Assembly (NCBI RefSeq): GCF_030732865.1 | Contig: NZ_JASHKB010000019.1 | Coordinates: 1-64,000 of the forward strand | Direction: 5' to 3' | Source: Roseitalea sp. MMSF_3546 | GTDB taxonomy: Bacteria; Pseudomonadota; Alphaproteobacteria; Rhizobiales; Rhizobiaceae | DNA: 64,000 nt | In this document: piece after piece, positions 19,099 through 29,611 of the stretch | How the letters are laid out: each line of letters starts with the position of its first letter | Numbering within the stretch: position 1 is the stretch's first letter | Made by a program: the position numbers and the translations under genes | Notes under the pieces: model-generated | What the model was told of the DNA's origin: nothing | Database searches by the model: none | Seen by the model: the letters and a program-made list of their open reading frames with translations, nothing else

Positions 19099-19349
19099 CA
19101 GCGGGCCTTCATCAGATCGTCGACCTTGGCCTCGAGCGCCTTGATGCGCTCCTCGAAGTCGCCGGTGACGAGCCTGGACATCATGGTGTCGGCGGTCAGC
19201 GCGTGGCGGAAGTTCTTCTGGGCCTCTTCAATACGGTCGAGCCGCTCGTCGACGCCGTCAAATCGCCTCTGGGCACTTGCAAAGCTCTCGCGCATTTCGG
19301 CCCGCATTTCGCGCAGCATCGGCATCACCATGTCCTCCGGTTCGGGCAT
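19098..19349 (-). CDS. Small coiled-coil protein, function unknown
   Basis: About 83 residues, Met/Glu/Arg-rich, predicted almost entirely helical with a coiled coil (RRFDGVDERLDRIEEAQKNF and FEERIKALEAKVDDLMKAR). No domain is recognised beyond a general coiled coil. The start was placed at the ATG with GGAGG five bases upstream; an ATG 15 bases earlier (19364) is possible. It overlaps the SGNH hydrolase start by one base and follows pdhC by about 70 nt. Confidence 0.7.
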   Translation of the reverse strand: MPEPEDMVMPMLREMRAEMRESFASAQRRFDGVDERLDRIEEAQKNFRHALTADTMMSRLVTGDFEERIKALEAKVDDLMKAR

Positions 19350-19422
19350 CATCACCTCCGTCATTTCCCGCTCGATGCCCTAACATGGTGGGGGGCGGTT
19401 CGATTGTCACGCCCGGCCGCCA

Positions 19423-20862
19423 TCACACCAGCATGCGCATCGGGTTTTCGATATAGCCCTTGAAGGCGGCGAGCAGTTCGGCACCGAGCGCCCCATCCAC
19501 GCAGCGATGGTCGGTCGACAGCGTGACGGTCATCATGGTGGCGATGGCGAGCGCCCCGTCCCTGACGACGGGGCGCTGCTCGCCCGCGCCGACCGCAAGG
19601 ATCGTGGCGTGCGGCGGGTTGATGACGGCGGCGAAGTCCTTCACGCCCATCATGCCCATATTGGAAACCGAGGTCGTCCCGCCCTGATATTCGTGCGGCT
19701 TGAGCTTGCGCTCCCTGGCGCGCCGACCCAGATCCTTCATCTCGCCGGAGATGACCGAAAGCGGCTTTTCCTCTGCGCGGCGCACGATCGGCGTGATCAG
19801 TCCGCCGTCGATGGCGACCGCGACCCCCACATCGGCATGGTGGTGGCGCACCATTGCCTCGTCGGTCCAGGAGACATTGGCATCGGGCACATCGCGCAGC
19901 GAAAGCGCCAGCGCCTTGATCACCATGTCGTTGACCGACAGCTTGTAGGCCGGCTTGTCGTCCTTGACCGGCGCGGCCTTGTTGAGCTCGGACCTGAGCG
20001 CCAGCAGCGCGTCGAGCTCGCAATCGATCGTCACGTAGAAATGCGGGATCGTCTGCTTGGATTCGGTCAGGCGCCGGGCGATGGTCTTGCGCATGCCGTC
20101 ATGCTTGACCAGTTCGTAGCTTCCCTCTTCGAAATTGGCGAGGATCTGCTCGCTGGTCGGGCCGGCGGCCAGCGGGGCCGGCGCGGCGGCAAGGCCCGGT
20201 GCGGCCGCTTCGGCAGCCGGCGCCTCGGCCGTTGCGGCCTCCGGCGCGCCCTGTTCGAGCGCGGTCTCGACATCGCGCTTGACGATGCGGCCTTTCGGCC
20301 CCGAGCCCGACAGCGCGGTGATGTCGATGCCGGCATTGTTCGCGATGCGGCGGGCGAGCGGCGAGGCGAAGACCTTCTCGCCGTCCCGGGTCGGCACGGG
20401 ACCGGCCTTGACGGTGTCCGGAATTTTCGATGCCGCCTCCGGATCGCGCGAACCGGCCCGCTGCGCGGGCGGCGCGGCGCCATTGCCCGATGCGGCCGGC
20501 GCCGTTTCCGCGGCCGGCTCGTCCTTGTCGGCATCCTGCGCGGCATCGACCGCCGGTTCGTCGCCATGCCCTTCGCCGGACGTGCCGGGATCGGCGCTGG
20601 CCGCCTCGCTGACATCCTCCCCTTCCGCGGCAAGGAGCGCGATCGGCGCGTTGACCTTGACGCCTTCGGTGCCCTCGTCGATCAGGATCTTCGCCACCGT
20701 GCCCTCGTCGACCGCCTCGACCTCCATGGTCGCCTTGTCGGTCTCGATCTCGGCGATCACGTCACCGGGCTCGATCGTGTCGCCCTCCTTGACCAGCCAT
20801 TTGGCGAGGTTGCCCTCCTCCATGGTCGGCGAAAGCGCGGGCATCGTGATGGTGATGGGCAT
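19423..20862 (-). CDS. pdhC: Pyruvate dehydrogenase E2 (dihydrolipoamide acetyltransferase)
   Basis: Core acetyltransferase of the pyruvate dehydrogenase complex, 479 residues. The N-terminal lipoyl domain has the lipoylated Lys in [18 protein letters not shown] long Ala/Glu/Pro linker (about 85-130) follows, then the peripheral-subunit-binding domain ([20 protein letters not shown]), a second linker, and the catalytic domain ending with [16 protein letters not shown], which holds the active-site HXXXDG. It lies downstream of pdhA and pdhB, separated from pdhB by the Uma2 gene. Confidence 0.97.
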   Translation of the reverse strand: MPITITMPALSPTMEEGNLAKWLVKEGDTIEPGDVIAEIETDKATMEVEAVDEGTVAKILIDEGTEGVKVNAPIALLAAEGEDVSEAASADPGTSGEGHGDEPAVDAAQDADKDEPAAETAPAASGNGAAPPAQRAGSRDPEAASKIPDTVKAGPVPTRDGEKVFASPLARRIANNAGIDITALSGSGPKGRIVKRDVETALEQGAPEAATAEAPAAEAAAPGLAAAPAPLAAGPTSEQILANFEEGSYELVKHDGMRKTIARRLTESKQTIPHFYVTIDCELDALLALRSELNKAAPVKDDKPAYKLSVNDMVIKALALSLRDVPDANVSWTDEAMVRHHHADVGVAVAIDGGLITPIVRRAEEKPLSVISGEMKDLGRRARERKLKPHEYQGGTTSVSNMGMMGVKDFAAVINPPHATILAVGAGEQRPVVRDGALAIATMMTVTLSTDHRCVDGALGAELLAAFKGYIENPMRMLV

Positions 20863-20867
20863 GGGCG

Positions 20868-21494
20868 TCAGTCTCCCGCCGGTTCGTCGGGTTTGCGTGT
20901 GTCGTGATGCGGGTCGCCGCCCGTCTTCGGCTTGTCGAACGGAAACAGCGACATCAGCGGAAACGAAATGGCGTCGAACGGCTCGAGGCCGACCTGTTCG
21001 TCGCCGGCGGCGGTGCCGGTCAACAGCCAGTTCCCGTCCACGAGCCGGAAAGCTTCGAGCAATTGGGTGTCGGGGTCGAGAAGCCACAGGTGGGCCACGC
21101 CCGCCTCGCCATAGATCCGGCGCTTGGCCGTGCGATCGTAATATTCGGTTGACGGCGAGATGATCTCGCAGACCCAGTCGGGCGGCGTCTCGATCCAGTT
21201 GGTCTCGGGCAGTTCGGTCAGACGTTCACGCCGCCAGCCGGCGAGGTCGGGCACGACGAGATGCCCGCCGAGCGACAGCTCAGGTTCGGTCAGGAAGACC
21301 CATCCGCCGGGACCACCCTCGCCGAAATCGAACCGATCGCCAAGCTTGCCGGTCAGGACTGCATGCGCGCGCGCATGCCGTGGCCTTGGTCGCCGATGAG
21401 TGACCAGCGCGCCGTCGATGATCTCCGCCACCATGCCTGGCGGCGCGGCGAGCACGTCGGCATAGGTCGCGCGCTTATGCGCAAGTTGGGTCAT
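20868..21494 (-). CDS. Uma2-family (DUF820) nuclease-fold protein
   Basis: A 208-residue member of the Uma2/DUF820 family, a PD-(D/E)XK restriction-endonuclease-like fold with no established cellular role. The conserved segments are VVPDLAGW (metal-binding Asp), [17 protein letters not shown] (acidic residue of the core) and [19 protein letters not shown]. It ends 5 nt before the pdhC start and begins about 50 nt after pdhB, so it is embedded in the pdh operon. Its presence there is unusual; Uma2 genes are often mobile and multicopy. Confidence 0.88.
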   Translation of the reverse strand: MTQLAHKRATYADVLAAPPGMVAEIIDGALVTHRRPRPRHARAHAVLTGKLGDRFDFGEGGPGGWVFLTEPELSLGGHLVVPDLAGWRRERLTELPETNWIETPPDWVCEIISPSTEYYDRTAKRRIYGEAGVAHLWLLDPDTQLLEAFRLVDGNWLLTGTAAGDEQVGLEPFDAISFPLMSLFPFDKPKTGGDPHHDTRKPDEPAGD

Positions 21495-21543
21495 CGGCGG
21501 GCGGGCCTCCTGTTGGCTCGCGGGCAGCTTAGCACGGCGCCGC

Positions 21544-22953
21544 TCAATCGGCGTAGCTGACGGTCTTGACTGCCTCGACCACCTCGGCGACGCTCGGCAG
21601 CGCGAGCTTTTCGAGATTGGCCGCATAGGGCATCGGCACGTCCCTGCCGGCGATGGTGATCGGCGGCGCGTCCAGATAGTCGAACGCCTGGCGCGTGACC
21701 TGGTTCGCGACATGGTCGCCCACCGAGTTCTGCGGGAAGCCCTCCTCCACCGTCACCAGTCGGCCGGTCTTCTTAACGCTCTCGATCACGGTCGGCAGGT
21801 CCATCGGCCGCAGCGTGCGCAGATCGACGATCTCGCAGTCGATGCCCTGGCCGGCCAGTTCCTCGGCCGCCTTGACCGCATAGGTCATGCCGATGCCGAA
21901 GGAGACGATCGTGCAGTCCGTCCCGGCCCTGTGGATGCGCGCCTTGCCGATCGGCAGCACGAAATCGTCGAGCTTGGGCACATCGAAGCTCTGTCCGTAA
22001 AGAATCTCGTTTTCAAGGAACATCACCGGATTGGGATCGCGGATCGCCGCCTTGAGCAGACCCTTGGCGTCGGCCGCCGTATAGGGCATGACCACCTTGA
22101 GGCCCGGTATATGGCTGTACCAGGCGCCATAGCATTGCGAGTGCTGCGCGGCGACGCGCGCCGCCGCCCCGTTGGGCCCGCGAAACACCATGGGCGCGCC
22201 CATCTGTCCGCCGGACATGTACAGCGTCTTGGCCGCCGAATTGACGATCTGGTCGATCGCCTGCATGGCGAAGTTGAAGGTCATGAACTCGACGATGGGC
22301 CTGAGCCCCGTCATCGCCGCGCCGACGCCGACGCCGGCAAATCCGTGCTCGGTGATCGGCGTGTCGACCACGCGCTTGGCGCCGAACTCGGCAAGCAGCC
22401 CCTGTGTGACCTTGTAGGCGCCTTCATACTCGGCAACCTCCTCGCCCATCACGAACACATTGCCGTCGCGGCGCATCTCCTCGGCCATGGCGTCGCGCAG
22501 CGCTTCGCGCACCGTTGTCGACACCATTTCGGTGCCCTGGGGAATGTCGGGGTCGGACGGCATGGGCTGGGTTTCGGCCTTGGGAACCGCCGCCGGCGCC
22601 GGCGTCGGCTCGGGCGCCTGCGAGGCCGGCTCGGCCGCGGGCGGCTGCTGTTGCGCCGCACCGCCGCCACCGCCATCCGTGCGTGGCTTGTCGATATCCT
22701 CGGCGCTCTCGCCATCGCCCAGCAGCACGGCGATGGGGGTGTTGACCTTGACGCCCTCGGTGCCCTCGCCCACCAGAATCCTGCCGAGCGTGCCCTCGTC
22801 GACCGCCTCGACCTCCATGGTCGCCTTGTCGGTCTCGATCTCGGCGATCACGTCGCCGGGCGCGACCTCCTCGCCCTCCTTCTTGAGCCATTTGGCGAGG
22901 TTGCCCTCTTCCATGGTCGGCGACAGCGCCGGCATCAGGATGTCAATCGGCAT
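21544..22953 (-). CDS. pdhB: Pyruvate dehydrogenase E1 beta with N-terminal lipoyl domain
   Basis: Beta subunit of pyruvate dehydrogenase, 469 residues. An extra N-terminal lipoyl domain (Lys in [17 protein letters not shown]) is joined by an Ala/Pro/Glu linker (about 85-135) to the transketolase-like beta domain ([35 protein letters not shown] region, [24 protein letters not shown]). Beta subunits with a lipoyl domain are known in rhizobia and Zymomonas. It begins about 11 nt after the pdhA stop. LipA, nearby, must lipoylate it. Confidence 0.97.
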   Translation of the reverse strand: MPIDILMPALSPTMEEGNLAKWLKKEGEEVAPGDVIAEIETDKATMEVEAVDEGTLGRILVGEGTEGVKVNTPIAVLLGDGESAEDIDKPRTDGGGGGAAQQQPPAAEPASQAPEPTPAPAAVPKAETQPMPSDPDIPQGTEMVSTTVREALRDAMAEEMRRDGNVFVMGEEVAEYEGAYKVTQGLLAEFGAKRVVDTPITEHGFAGVGVGAAMTGLRPIVEFMTFNFAMQAIDQIVNSAAKTLYMSGGQMGAPMVFRGPNGAAARVAAQHSQCYGAWYSHIPGLKVVMPYTAADAKGLLKAAIRDPNPVMFLENEILYGQSFDVPKLDDFVLPIGKARIHRAGTDCTIVSFGIGMTYAVKAAEELAGQGIDCEIVDLRTLRPMDLPTVIESVKKTGRLVTVEEGFPQNSVGDHVANQVTRQAFDYLDAPPITIAGRDVPMPYAANLEKLALPSVAEVVEAVKTVSYAD

Positions 22954-22964
22954 GGTGGCGGACC

Positions 22965-24011
22965 TCACGCTTCCAGCAGCACATCGGTGTAGAGTTCGGA
23001 CGGATCGGGCTCGGGATCGTTCTGGGCGAACTCGGCCGCGTCGGCGACGATCGCGCGCACCTCCTTGTCGACCGCCTTGAGTTCGTCCTCGCTCGCCCAC
23101 TTCTTCTCGATCAGCCGCGCCTTGACCTGCTCGATCGGATCGCTCTCCGAGCGCATCTTCTGCACCTCGTCCTTGGAGCGATACTTGGCCGGGTCCGACA
23201 TGGAATGGCCGCGATAGCGATAGGTCATCATCTCGACGATGATCGGCCCCTTGCCCGAGCGCGCATGCTCGAGCGCCAGTTCGCCGGCCGACTTGACCGC
23301 GCGCACATCCATGCCGTCGACCTGAAAGCCCGGGATCTTGAAGGACAGGCCGCGATGCGAGAAGTCGGTCTCGGCCGAGGACCGCGCCACCGAGGTGCCC
23401 ATCGCATACCGGTTGTTCTCGATGATGTAGACCACCGGCAGCTTCCACAGCGAGGCCATGTTGAAGCTTTCATAGACCTGGCCCTGATTCGCCGCCCCGT
23501 CGCCGAAATAGGTGCAGCAGACCTTGCCGTTCTCGCGATACTGGTTGGCAAAGGCGATGCCCGTGCCAAGCGGCACGTTGGCGCCGACGATGCCGTGGCC
23601 GCCATAGAAGTTCTTCTCCTTGGAGAACATGTGCATCGAGCCGCCCTTGCCCTTGGAATAGCCGCCCCGGCGCCCGGTCAGTTCGGCCATCACCCCGCGC
23701 GGCTGCATGTCCATGGCCAGCATGTGCCCGTGATCGCGATAGGTGGTGATGGTCTGGTCGCCATCCTCCATCGCCATGGTCATGCCGGTGACGACTGCCT
23801 CCTGCCCGATATACAGATGGCAGAACCCGCCGATGAAGCCCATGCCGTAAAGCTGGCCGGCCTTTTCCTCGAACCGCCGGATTAGCAGCATGTCGCGATA
23901 GGCGGTCAGTTCCTCGTCCTTGGTGAAGTCGGCCGGCGCCGGCGCGGAGATCGCACCCTTTGCGCCACCTGTCCTGGACTTGGCGGGCGTCTTGCGCGTC
24001 CGTGTTGCCAT
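22965..24011 (-). CDS. pdhA: Pyruvate dehydrogenase E1 alpha
   Basis: Alpha subunit of the thiamine-diphosphate-dependent pyruvate decarboxylase component, 348 residues. Evidence includes the ThDP/Mg site [20 protein letters not shown] with [11 protein letters not shown], and the conserved [13 protein letters not shown] loop. The first 35 residues are Lys/Ala/Thr-rich. The start MATRTRK is preferred; a longer frame lacks family similarity. First gene of the pdh run, with a probable promoter at 24041-24068. Confidence 0.97.
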   Translation of the reverse strand: MATRTRKTPAKSRTGGAKGAISAPAPADFTKDEELTAYRDMLLIRRFEEKAGQLYGMGFIGGFCHLYIGQEAVVTGMTMAMEDGDQTITTYRDHGHMLAMDMQPRGVMAELTGRRGGYSKGKGGSMHMFSKEKNFYGGHGIVGANVPLGTGIAFANQYRENGKVCCTYFGDGAANQGQVYESFNMASLWKLPVVYIIENNRYAMGTSVARSSAETDFSHRGLSFKIPGFQVDGMDVRAVKSAGELALEHARSGKGPIIVEMMTYRYRGHSMSDPAKYRSKDEVQKMRSESDPIEQVKARLIEKKWASEDELKAVDKEVRAIVADAAEFAQNDPEPDPSELYTDVLLEA

Positions 24012-24040
24012 GGCTTGTGTCCCTGTTGCGTTCGCGACGG

Positions 24041-24068
24041 AGTGTAGCTCACGATCGCCGCACATCAA
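24041..24068 (-). promoter_or_regulatory. Candidate pdhA promoter
   Basis: On the minus strand TTGATG (24068-24063), a 16-bp spacer and TACACT (24046-24041) fit a sigma-70-type promoter about 30 bp upstream of the pdhA ATG. The region is conspicuously AT-richer than the surrounding genes and lies just after the ftsB terminator. Assignment is from spacing and match only. Confidence 0.5.
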
Positions 24069-24117
24069 TACGCAATCATGCATAAGTTACATGACGATAA
24101 GATCGCAAAATCATTGG

Positions 24118-24152
24118 AAAAAAGCGCAATTAACTCCATTCGGGTTAATTGC
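24118..24152 (-). terminator. Intrinsic terminator after ftsB
   Basis: Perfect 9-bp inverted repeat GCAATTAAC (24126-24134) and GTTAATTGC (24144-24152) with a 9-nt loop. In minus-strand RNA it is followed two bases later by six U residues (24123-24118). It lies about 50 nt downstream of ftsB and separates the eno-ftsB transcript from the pdhA promoter. Confidence 0.8.
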
Positions 24153-24202
24153 TGCGGCGCACGCTCGCGCTCGTCCCGGTCGACCAGCCGCGGCCGGGCC
24201 GG

Positions 24203-24517
24203 TCACCGGTCATGCAACACGATCACCTCGTTGCCGCGCACCATACCGAGCTGCTTGCGCGCCTGTTCGTCGATCATCTCGCGCTGCAACGAGCCGTCGC
24301 GCAGCGCCGCGGTGCGCCATTCAAGACCCTCGCGTTCGGCGACCAGCACCGCAAGTTCGGCGCGCAGCGCGGCCAGTTCGGCTTCATAGGCCTGCTTGGA
24401 GGTCAGACCTAGACTGCCATTGATCGCATGGAACCCGAAATAGCCCAGCCCCGCAAGTGCCAGGGTCGGAATGATCAGGTGTCGAAGGGGCGATTTTCTG
24501 TACTGACGCGTCCACAT
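24203..24517 (-). CDS. ftsB: Septum formation initiator family protein (FtsB/DivIC)
   Basis: A 104-residue bitopic membrane protein of the FtsB/DivIC family, part of the divisome bridge with FtsL and FtsQ. A short basic N-terminus is followed by one membrane segment (about residues 12-32, HLIIPTLALAGLGYFGFHAI), then a coiled coil (EAELAALRAELAVLVAERE) and the conserved region DEQARKQLGMVRGNEVIVL. It lies downstream of eno, the classic eno-ftsB neighbourhood, and ends before a strong terminator. Confidence 0.92.
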   Translation of the reverse strand: MWTRQYRKSPLRHLIIPTLALAGLGYFGFHAINGSLGLTSKQAYEAELAALRAELAVLVAEREGLEWRTAALRDGSLQREMIDEQARKQLGMVRGNEVIVLHDR

Positions 24518-24595
24518 GTACCCGGAACCAAGGTGAGCGATTCCGAGCCATAGACGGTTTTGGTTAGCGGGGCCTAAACGCGCGCCCGCAATCGA

Positions 24596-25954
<1,359 letters not shown>

Positions 25955-26809
25955 TCACGTCGGTGCCTTGATCAGCGCGTCGATCGCCTGAAGGCGGGTC
26001 ACGAGCGCCTCCATGTCGCCAAGCGGCACCATGTTCGGCCCGTCCGACGGCGCGTTGTCCGGATCGTCATGGGTTTCGATGAACACACCGGCAACGCCGA
26101 CCGCCACCGCCGCGCGCGCCAGCGGCGGCACCATGGTCCGGTCGCCGCCCGTCGATGCGCCCTGCCCGCCGGGTTGCTGCACCGAATGGGTGGCATCGAA
26201 GATCACCGGCGCGCCGGTCGCCGCCATGATCGGCAGCGCCCGCATGTCCGAGACCAGCGTGTTGTAGCCGAAACTGGCCCCGCGTTCGGTCAGCAGCACG
26301 TTGGCATTGCCCGAGCCGGTCACCTTGGCGGTGACATTGGCCATGTCCCAGGGCGCCAGAAACTGGCCCTTCTTGATGTTGACGATGCGGCCGGTCTCGG
26401 CAGCGGCGATCAGCAGGTCCGTCTGCCGGCACAGAAAGGCCGGGATCTGCAGAATGTCGACGACCGCGGCAACCGGCGCGCACTGGTCGGGTGCGTGCAC
26501 ATCGGTCAGGACCGGCAGGCCGAACTGCTCGCGGATTTCGGCGAAGACCGGCAGCGCCGCCTTGAGCCCCATGCCGCGCCGGCCGGACAGCGAGGTGCGA
26601 TTGGCCTTGTCGAACGAGGTCTTGAAGACCAGGCCGATGCCGATCCGCTCCGCCAGCGTCTTGAGCGCGTCGGCCATCTTCAGCGCGTGGTCGCGGCTCT
26701 CCATCTGGCAGGGCCCGGCGATCAGCGTCAGCGGCAGGGCATTGCCGAAGCGCACCGGCCCGGCTTCGACGACGGCGTTGGGCGCATGGTCGGGCGCCTG
26801 CGCGCTCAT
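25955..26809 (-). CDS. kdsA: 3-deoxy-8-phosphooctulonate (Kdo-8-P) synthase
   Basis: Condenses arabinose 5-phosphate with phosphoenolpyruvate to make Kdo-8-phosphate for the LPS inner core, 284 residues. Typical motifs are LTLIAGPCQMESRDHALKMA, VFKTSFDKANRTS, VLTDVHAPDQ and IFDATHSVQQPGG. It starts with an ATG that overlaps the stop of the glyoxalase-like gene (ATGA), supporting the start and cotranscription. The CQMES segment (cysteine before the Glu) resembles metal-dependent KdsA enzymes, but the metal dependence was not established. Confidence 0.97.
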   Translation of the reverse strand: MSAQAPDHAPNAVVEAGPVRFGNALPLTLIAGPCQMESRDHALKMADALKTLAERIGIGLVFKTSFDKANRTSLSGRRGMGLKAALPVFAEIREQFGLPVLTDVHAPDQCAPVAAVVDILQIPAFLCRQTDLLIAAAETGRIVNIKKGQFLAPWDMANVTAKVTGSGNANVLLTERGASFGYNTLVSDMRALPIMAATGAPVIFDATHSVQQPGGQGASTGGDRTMVPPLARAAVAVGVAGVFIETHDDPDNAPSDGPNMVPLGDMEALVTRLQAIDALIKAPT

Positions 26810-27714
26810 CGCGCCGAGCCCGCCAGATTGACGGCGAAAAACGCCCCCTGCCCCGGCGCCCGGTCGACGACGAGAAAATGGCTGCACGCGCGCGCCGGCA
26901 CGCCGGCGTCCTCGATACGGGCGCGAAAGCGCGCCACATCGGCCACGGTCAGCACGATGCCTTCGAGCCTGATGCCGCGGCTACGGTCGGCTCGGTCGAC
27001 GCCGAAATGGGCGCGCAGCCCTTCGGGCGTCATCACTTCGATCCGCGCATTGGCCGCATCGATCTCGACGCCGAACGAGGCCGCCTCGGTGTCCCGATTG
27101 TTGATCACGGGCTGCAGGAAATACTGGAAATCGGTCGGATTGAGCTCGGAAGCGATGATCGCGGCGATGCCCGTCGCGCCGTTTTCGTGCGCCGTCAGAC
27201 CGCTGCGGTCGATCTGCGGCATTGTCACGCGCTGGCAGGTGAAGAAGAAGCTGTCGGGCGAACGCAGATCGGCGGCAAAGGCGTTCTTGAACGTCGCCCG
27301 GCCCGAAGCGCCCGAGGCATCCTCCATCGTGCGCCCGAAGATCAGCTTGCGGCCGGCCGAAATGCCCTGCTCGCGGAACATCGAGTGGTCGGCATCGGCG
27401 GTCTCGGTGGCAAAGGCGACAGCCGAAAAGCCCGGCTCGCCATTGCGGAACCGGTAAGCCTGATCGCGCGCCGTGAACACATTGCCCTTCTGCGCGGTGC
27501 GCTCGCAATCCTCGCGCTGGCCGACCGCGAGCGGTTCCAGATAGGTGCCGTCGGCAAAGAACACGCACGCGTTCTCGGTGCCGAAGGGATGGCGCGCATC
27601 GGGGGCGACAGTGAAGCCCAGCGCGGTCAGCCGGTCGCGCGCGACGCTGAGTTCATCGACCGGCAGAACGCAATGGTCGAGGGCGCGGGGCTGATAGGGC
27701 AGATGGGCCGTCAT
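26806..27714 (-). CDS. VOC/glyoxalase-like domain protein
   Basis: A 302-residue protein with an N-terminal glyoxalase-like (PF13468-type) vicinal-oxygen-chelate fold: LDHCVLPVDELSVARDRLTALGFTVAPDARHPFGTEN and FADGTYLEPLAV. A second, weaker half follows (IRLEGIVLTVADVARFRARIEDAG). The substrate is unknown. Coupled to kdsA by an ATGA overlap, a pairing I cannot explain functionally. Start MTAHL is chosen over an earlier ATG because the family begins there. Confidence 0.82.
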   Translation of the reverse strand: MTAHLPYQPRALDHCVLPVDELSVARDRLTALGFTVAPDARHPFGTENACVFFADGTYLEPLAVGQREDCERTAQKGNVFTARDQAYRFRNGEPGFSAVAFATETADADHSMFREQGISAGRKLIFGRTMEDASGASGRATFKNAFAADLRSPDSFFFTCQRVTMPQIDRSGLTAHENGATGIAAIIASELNPTDFQYFLQPVINNRDTEAASFGVEIDAANARIEVMTPEGLRAHFGVDRADRSRGIRLEGIVLTVADVARFRARIEDAGVPARACSHFLVVDRAPGQGAFFAVNLAGSAR

Positions 27715-27830
27715 GGGCGCCGGTGTGCCCCATTTGCCCGGCCCGTGCAAGCCGCGCCAGCCGCCCCCGGGCGGTGCGATTTGCCATCCGTGCCATCGCC
27801 TCTATCTCACGGACAAACAGGAGGTGTCCC

Positions 27831-28277
27831 ATGCCGAACAGACCCCGTCTTGTCCCCCTTGTCATGGCCGTCGCAAGCACGATCGCCCTTGCCATTGCCT
27901 TCATCCTTTCGCCCGCGCAGGCCCGCGCCGACGAGGCGGCCGCGCGCACGATCATCACCGAGCAGCTCGAATCCTTCCTGTCCGGCGACTTTCCCCGCGC
28001 CTATTCCTACGCCTCGCCCGACATCAAGCGGATATTCCCGACGCTCGACCGCTTCATGTCCATGGTCCAGACCGGCTATCTGCCGGTTCTGCGGCCTGGC
28101 AACTACGCCTTCGGCGAGGTTCGCGCGGCCAGCGACGGCCGCATCGTGCAGGACGTGTTGATCCAGGGCCCCGACGGGCGCTCCTGGACCGCGACCTACT
28201 TCATGGAGTTGCAGGACGACGGGACGTGGAAGGTCGACGGCGTGCAGCTGCGCGAGGGCGCCGCCGGGATGACGTGA
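27831..28277 (+). CDS. DUF4864 secreted protein
   Basis: A 148-residue exported protein of family DUF4864 (SnoaL/NTF2-like). The signal peptide is clear: basic MPNRPR, then hydrophobic LVPLVMAVASTIALAIAFIL and an AQARA cleavage site near residue 34. The mature part matches the family (ITEQLESFLSGDFPRAYSYASPDIKRIF, WKVDGVQL). The ATG has AGGAGG about 7 nt upstream. It is a lone plus-strand gene divergent from the kdsA unit. Function unknown. Confidence 0.88.
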   Translation: MPNRPRLVPLVMAVASTIALAIAFILSPAQARADEAAARTIITEQLESFLSGDFPRAYSYASPDIKRIFPTLDRFMSMVQTGYLPVLRPGNYAFGEVRAASDGRIVQDVLIQGPDGRSWTATYFMELQDDGTWKVDGVQLREGAAGMT

Positions 28278-28302
28278 CGACGTAATCCCGCCTGAACCAA
28301 GA

Positions 28303-28456
28303 CCCCCATCCTTCATCCCTCCCCCGCAAGCGTGGGAGGGAAGACATCGAAACCGCGCCGCTCAACCAAATCACGAGCCTGGCGCAAATCCCGACGCCAA
28401 GGTCGAATGCAGAAGCCCTCCGTCCCACGCTTGCGGGGAGGGATGACGGGTGGGGG
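28303..28456. repeat. Long imperfect inverted repeat (palindromic intergenic element)
   Basis: The left arm 28303-28341 (core CCGCAAGCGTGGGAGGGA) and right arm 28419-28456 (core TCCGTCCCACGCTTGCGGGG) are near reverse complements over about 38 bp, with a loop of about 77 bp. It lies between DUF4864 and tgt, which converge. The arrangement resembles dispersed intergenic palindromes of rhizobial genomes. It may also act as a bidirectional transcription stop. Confidence 0.75.
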
Positions 28457-28483
28457 CAGAAAAGCCGACGTCCGCAAAGCGCA

Positions 28484-29611
28484 TCAAGGCGCGGGGATAT
28501 CGCCCTTTTCCCACATCGCCTCGGTCTCGGCGGCGAAGGCGGCGAATCGCCCCTCCTCAATGGCGCTGCGCATCTCACGCATGAGCCACTGGTAGTAGAA
28601 GGTGTTGTGCCAGCTCAGCAGCATCATGCCGAGCAGTTCGTTCGAACGCACCAGATGATGCAGATAGGCGCGCGAATAGTCCCGAGAGGCCGGGCACGCC
28701 ATCTGATCGTCCAGCGGCCGATGGTCCTCGGCATGGCGGGCGTTCTTCAAATTGATCCGCCCGCGCCGGGTAAAGGCAAGCCCGTGCCGGCCCGAGCGCG
28801 TCGGCATGACGCAGTCGAACATGTCGACCCCGCGCGCCACCGAGCGGAGCAGGTCCTGCGGCGTGCCGACGCCCATCAGATAGCGCGGCTTGTGTCCTGG
28901 CAATATGGGACAGACCACGTCGAGCATGGCCAGCATCACCTCTTGCGGCTCGCCGACCGCCAGACCGCCGATCGAATAGCCCTTGAGGTCCATCGCAGTC
29001 AGCGCCCGGGCCGATTGTTCGCGCAACGTCTCGTCATCGCCGCCCTGCACGATGCCGAACATCGCCTTTGCCGGCTGATCGCCGAACGCGACCCGACAGC
29101 GCTCGGCCCAGCGCAGCGACAGTTCCATGGCCGCCTTCATGGTCTCGTCATCGGCCGGCAGCGCCACGCATTCATCGAGCTGCATCTGGATGTCCGAGCC
29201 GAGCAGCCCCTGGATCTCGATGGAGCGTTCCGGGCTCATCTCGTGCATGGCGCCGTCGACATGGCTCTTGAAGGTAGCGCCCTGCTCGCTCATCTGGCGC
29301 AGCGCCGACAGGCTCATCACCTGGAACCCGCCCGAATCGGTCAGGATCGGCCCGTCCCAGCCGATGAAGCGGTGCAGCCCGCCAAGGCGCGCGACGCGCT
29401 CGGCGCCAGGCCGCAGCATCAGATGATAGGTGTTGCCCAGGATGATGTCGGCGCCGGCGTCACGCACCTGGTCGAGATAGAGCCCCTTGACCGTGCCGGC
29501 CGTGCCGACCGGCATGAAGGCGGGCGTGGCGATGGCGCCGCGCCCGGTCGTCACCGTGCCGCGCCGCGCGCAGCCATCGGTCGCCTCGAGCCGGAAGCCG
29601 AACTCAGCCAT
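28484..29611 (-). CDS. tgt: tRNA-guanine(34) transglycosylase
   Basis: Exchanges guanine-34 for preQ1 in queuosine tRNAs, 375 residues. The base-binding [10 protein letters not shown] (Asp92) and the [10 protein letters not shown] segment (263-272) are intact. The zinc site is not: where the family has C-X-C-X2-C, this protein has Met304, Cys306 and Ser309 ([15 protein letters not shown]), although the zinc-ligand histidine (His335, SWHN) is kept. The ATG overlaps the queA stop by 8 nt, so the two queuosine genes are coupled. Confidence 0.96.
   Translation of the reverse strand: MAEFGFRLEATDGCARRGTVTTGRGAIATPAFMPVGTAGTVKGLYLDQVRDAGADIILGNTYHLMLRPGAERVARLGGLHRFIGWDGPILTDSGGFQVMSLSALRQMSEQGATFKSHVDGAMHEMSPERSIEIQGLLGSDIQMQLDECVALPADDETMKAAMELSLRWAERCRVAFGDQPAKAMFGIVQGGDDETLREQSARALTAMDLKGYSIGGLAVGEPQEVMLAMLDVVCPILPGHKPRYLMGVGTPQDLLRSVARGVDMFDCVMPTRSGRHGLAFTRRGRINLKNARHAEDHRPLDDQMACPASRDYSRAYLHHLVRSNELLGMMLLSWHNTFYYQWLMREMRSAIEEGRFAAFAAETEAMWEKGDIPAP

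Noticed and set aside
21544-22953. Extra lipoyl domain on E1 beta
   Set aside because: Known in rhizobia and Zymomonas, so not an anomaly here.
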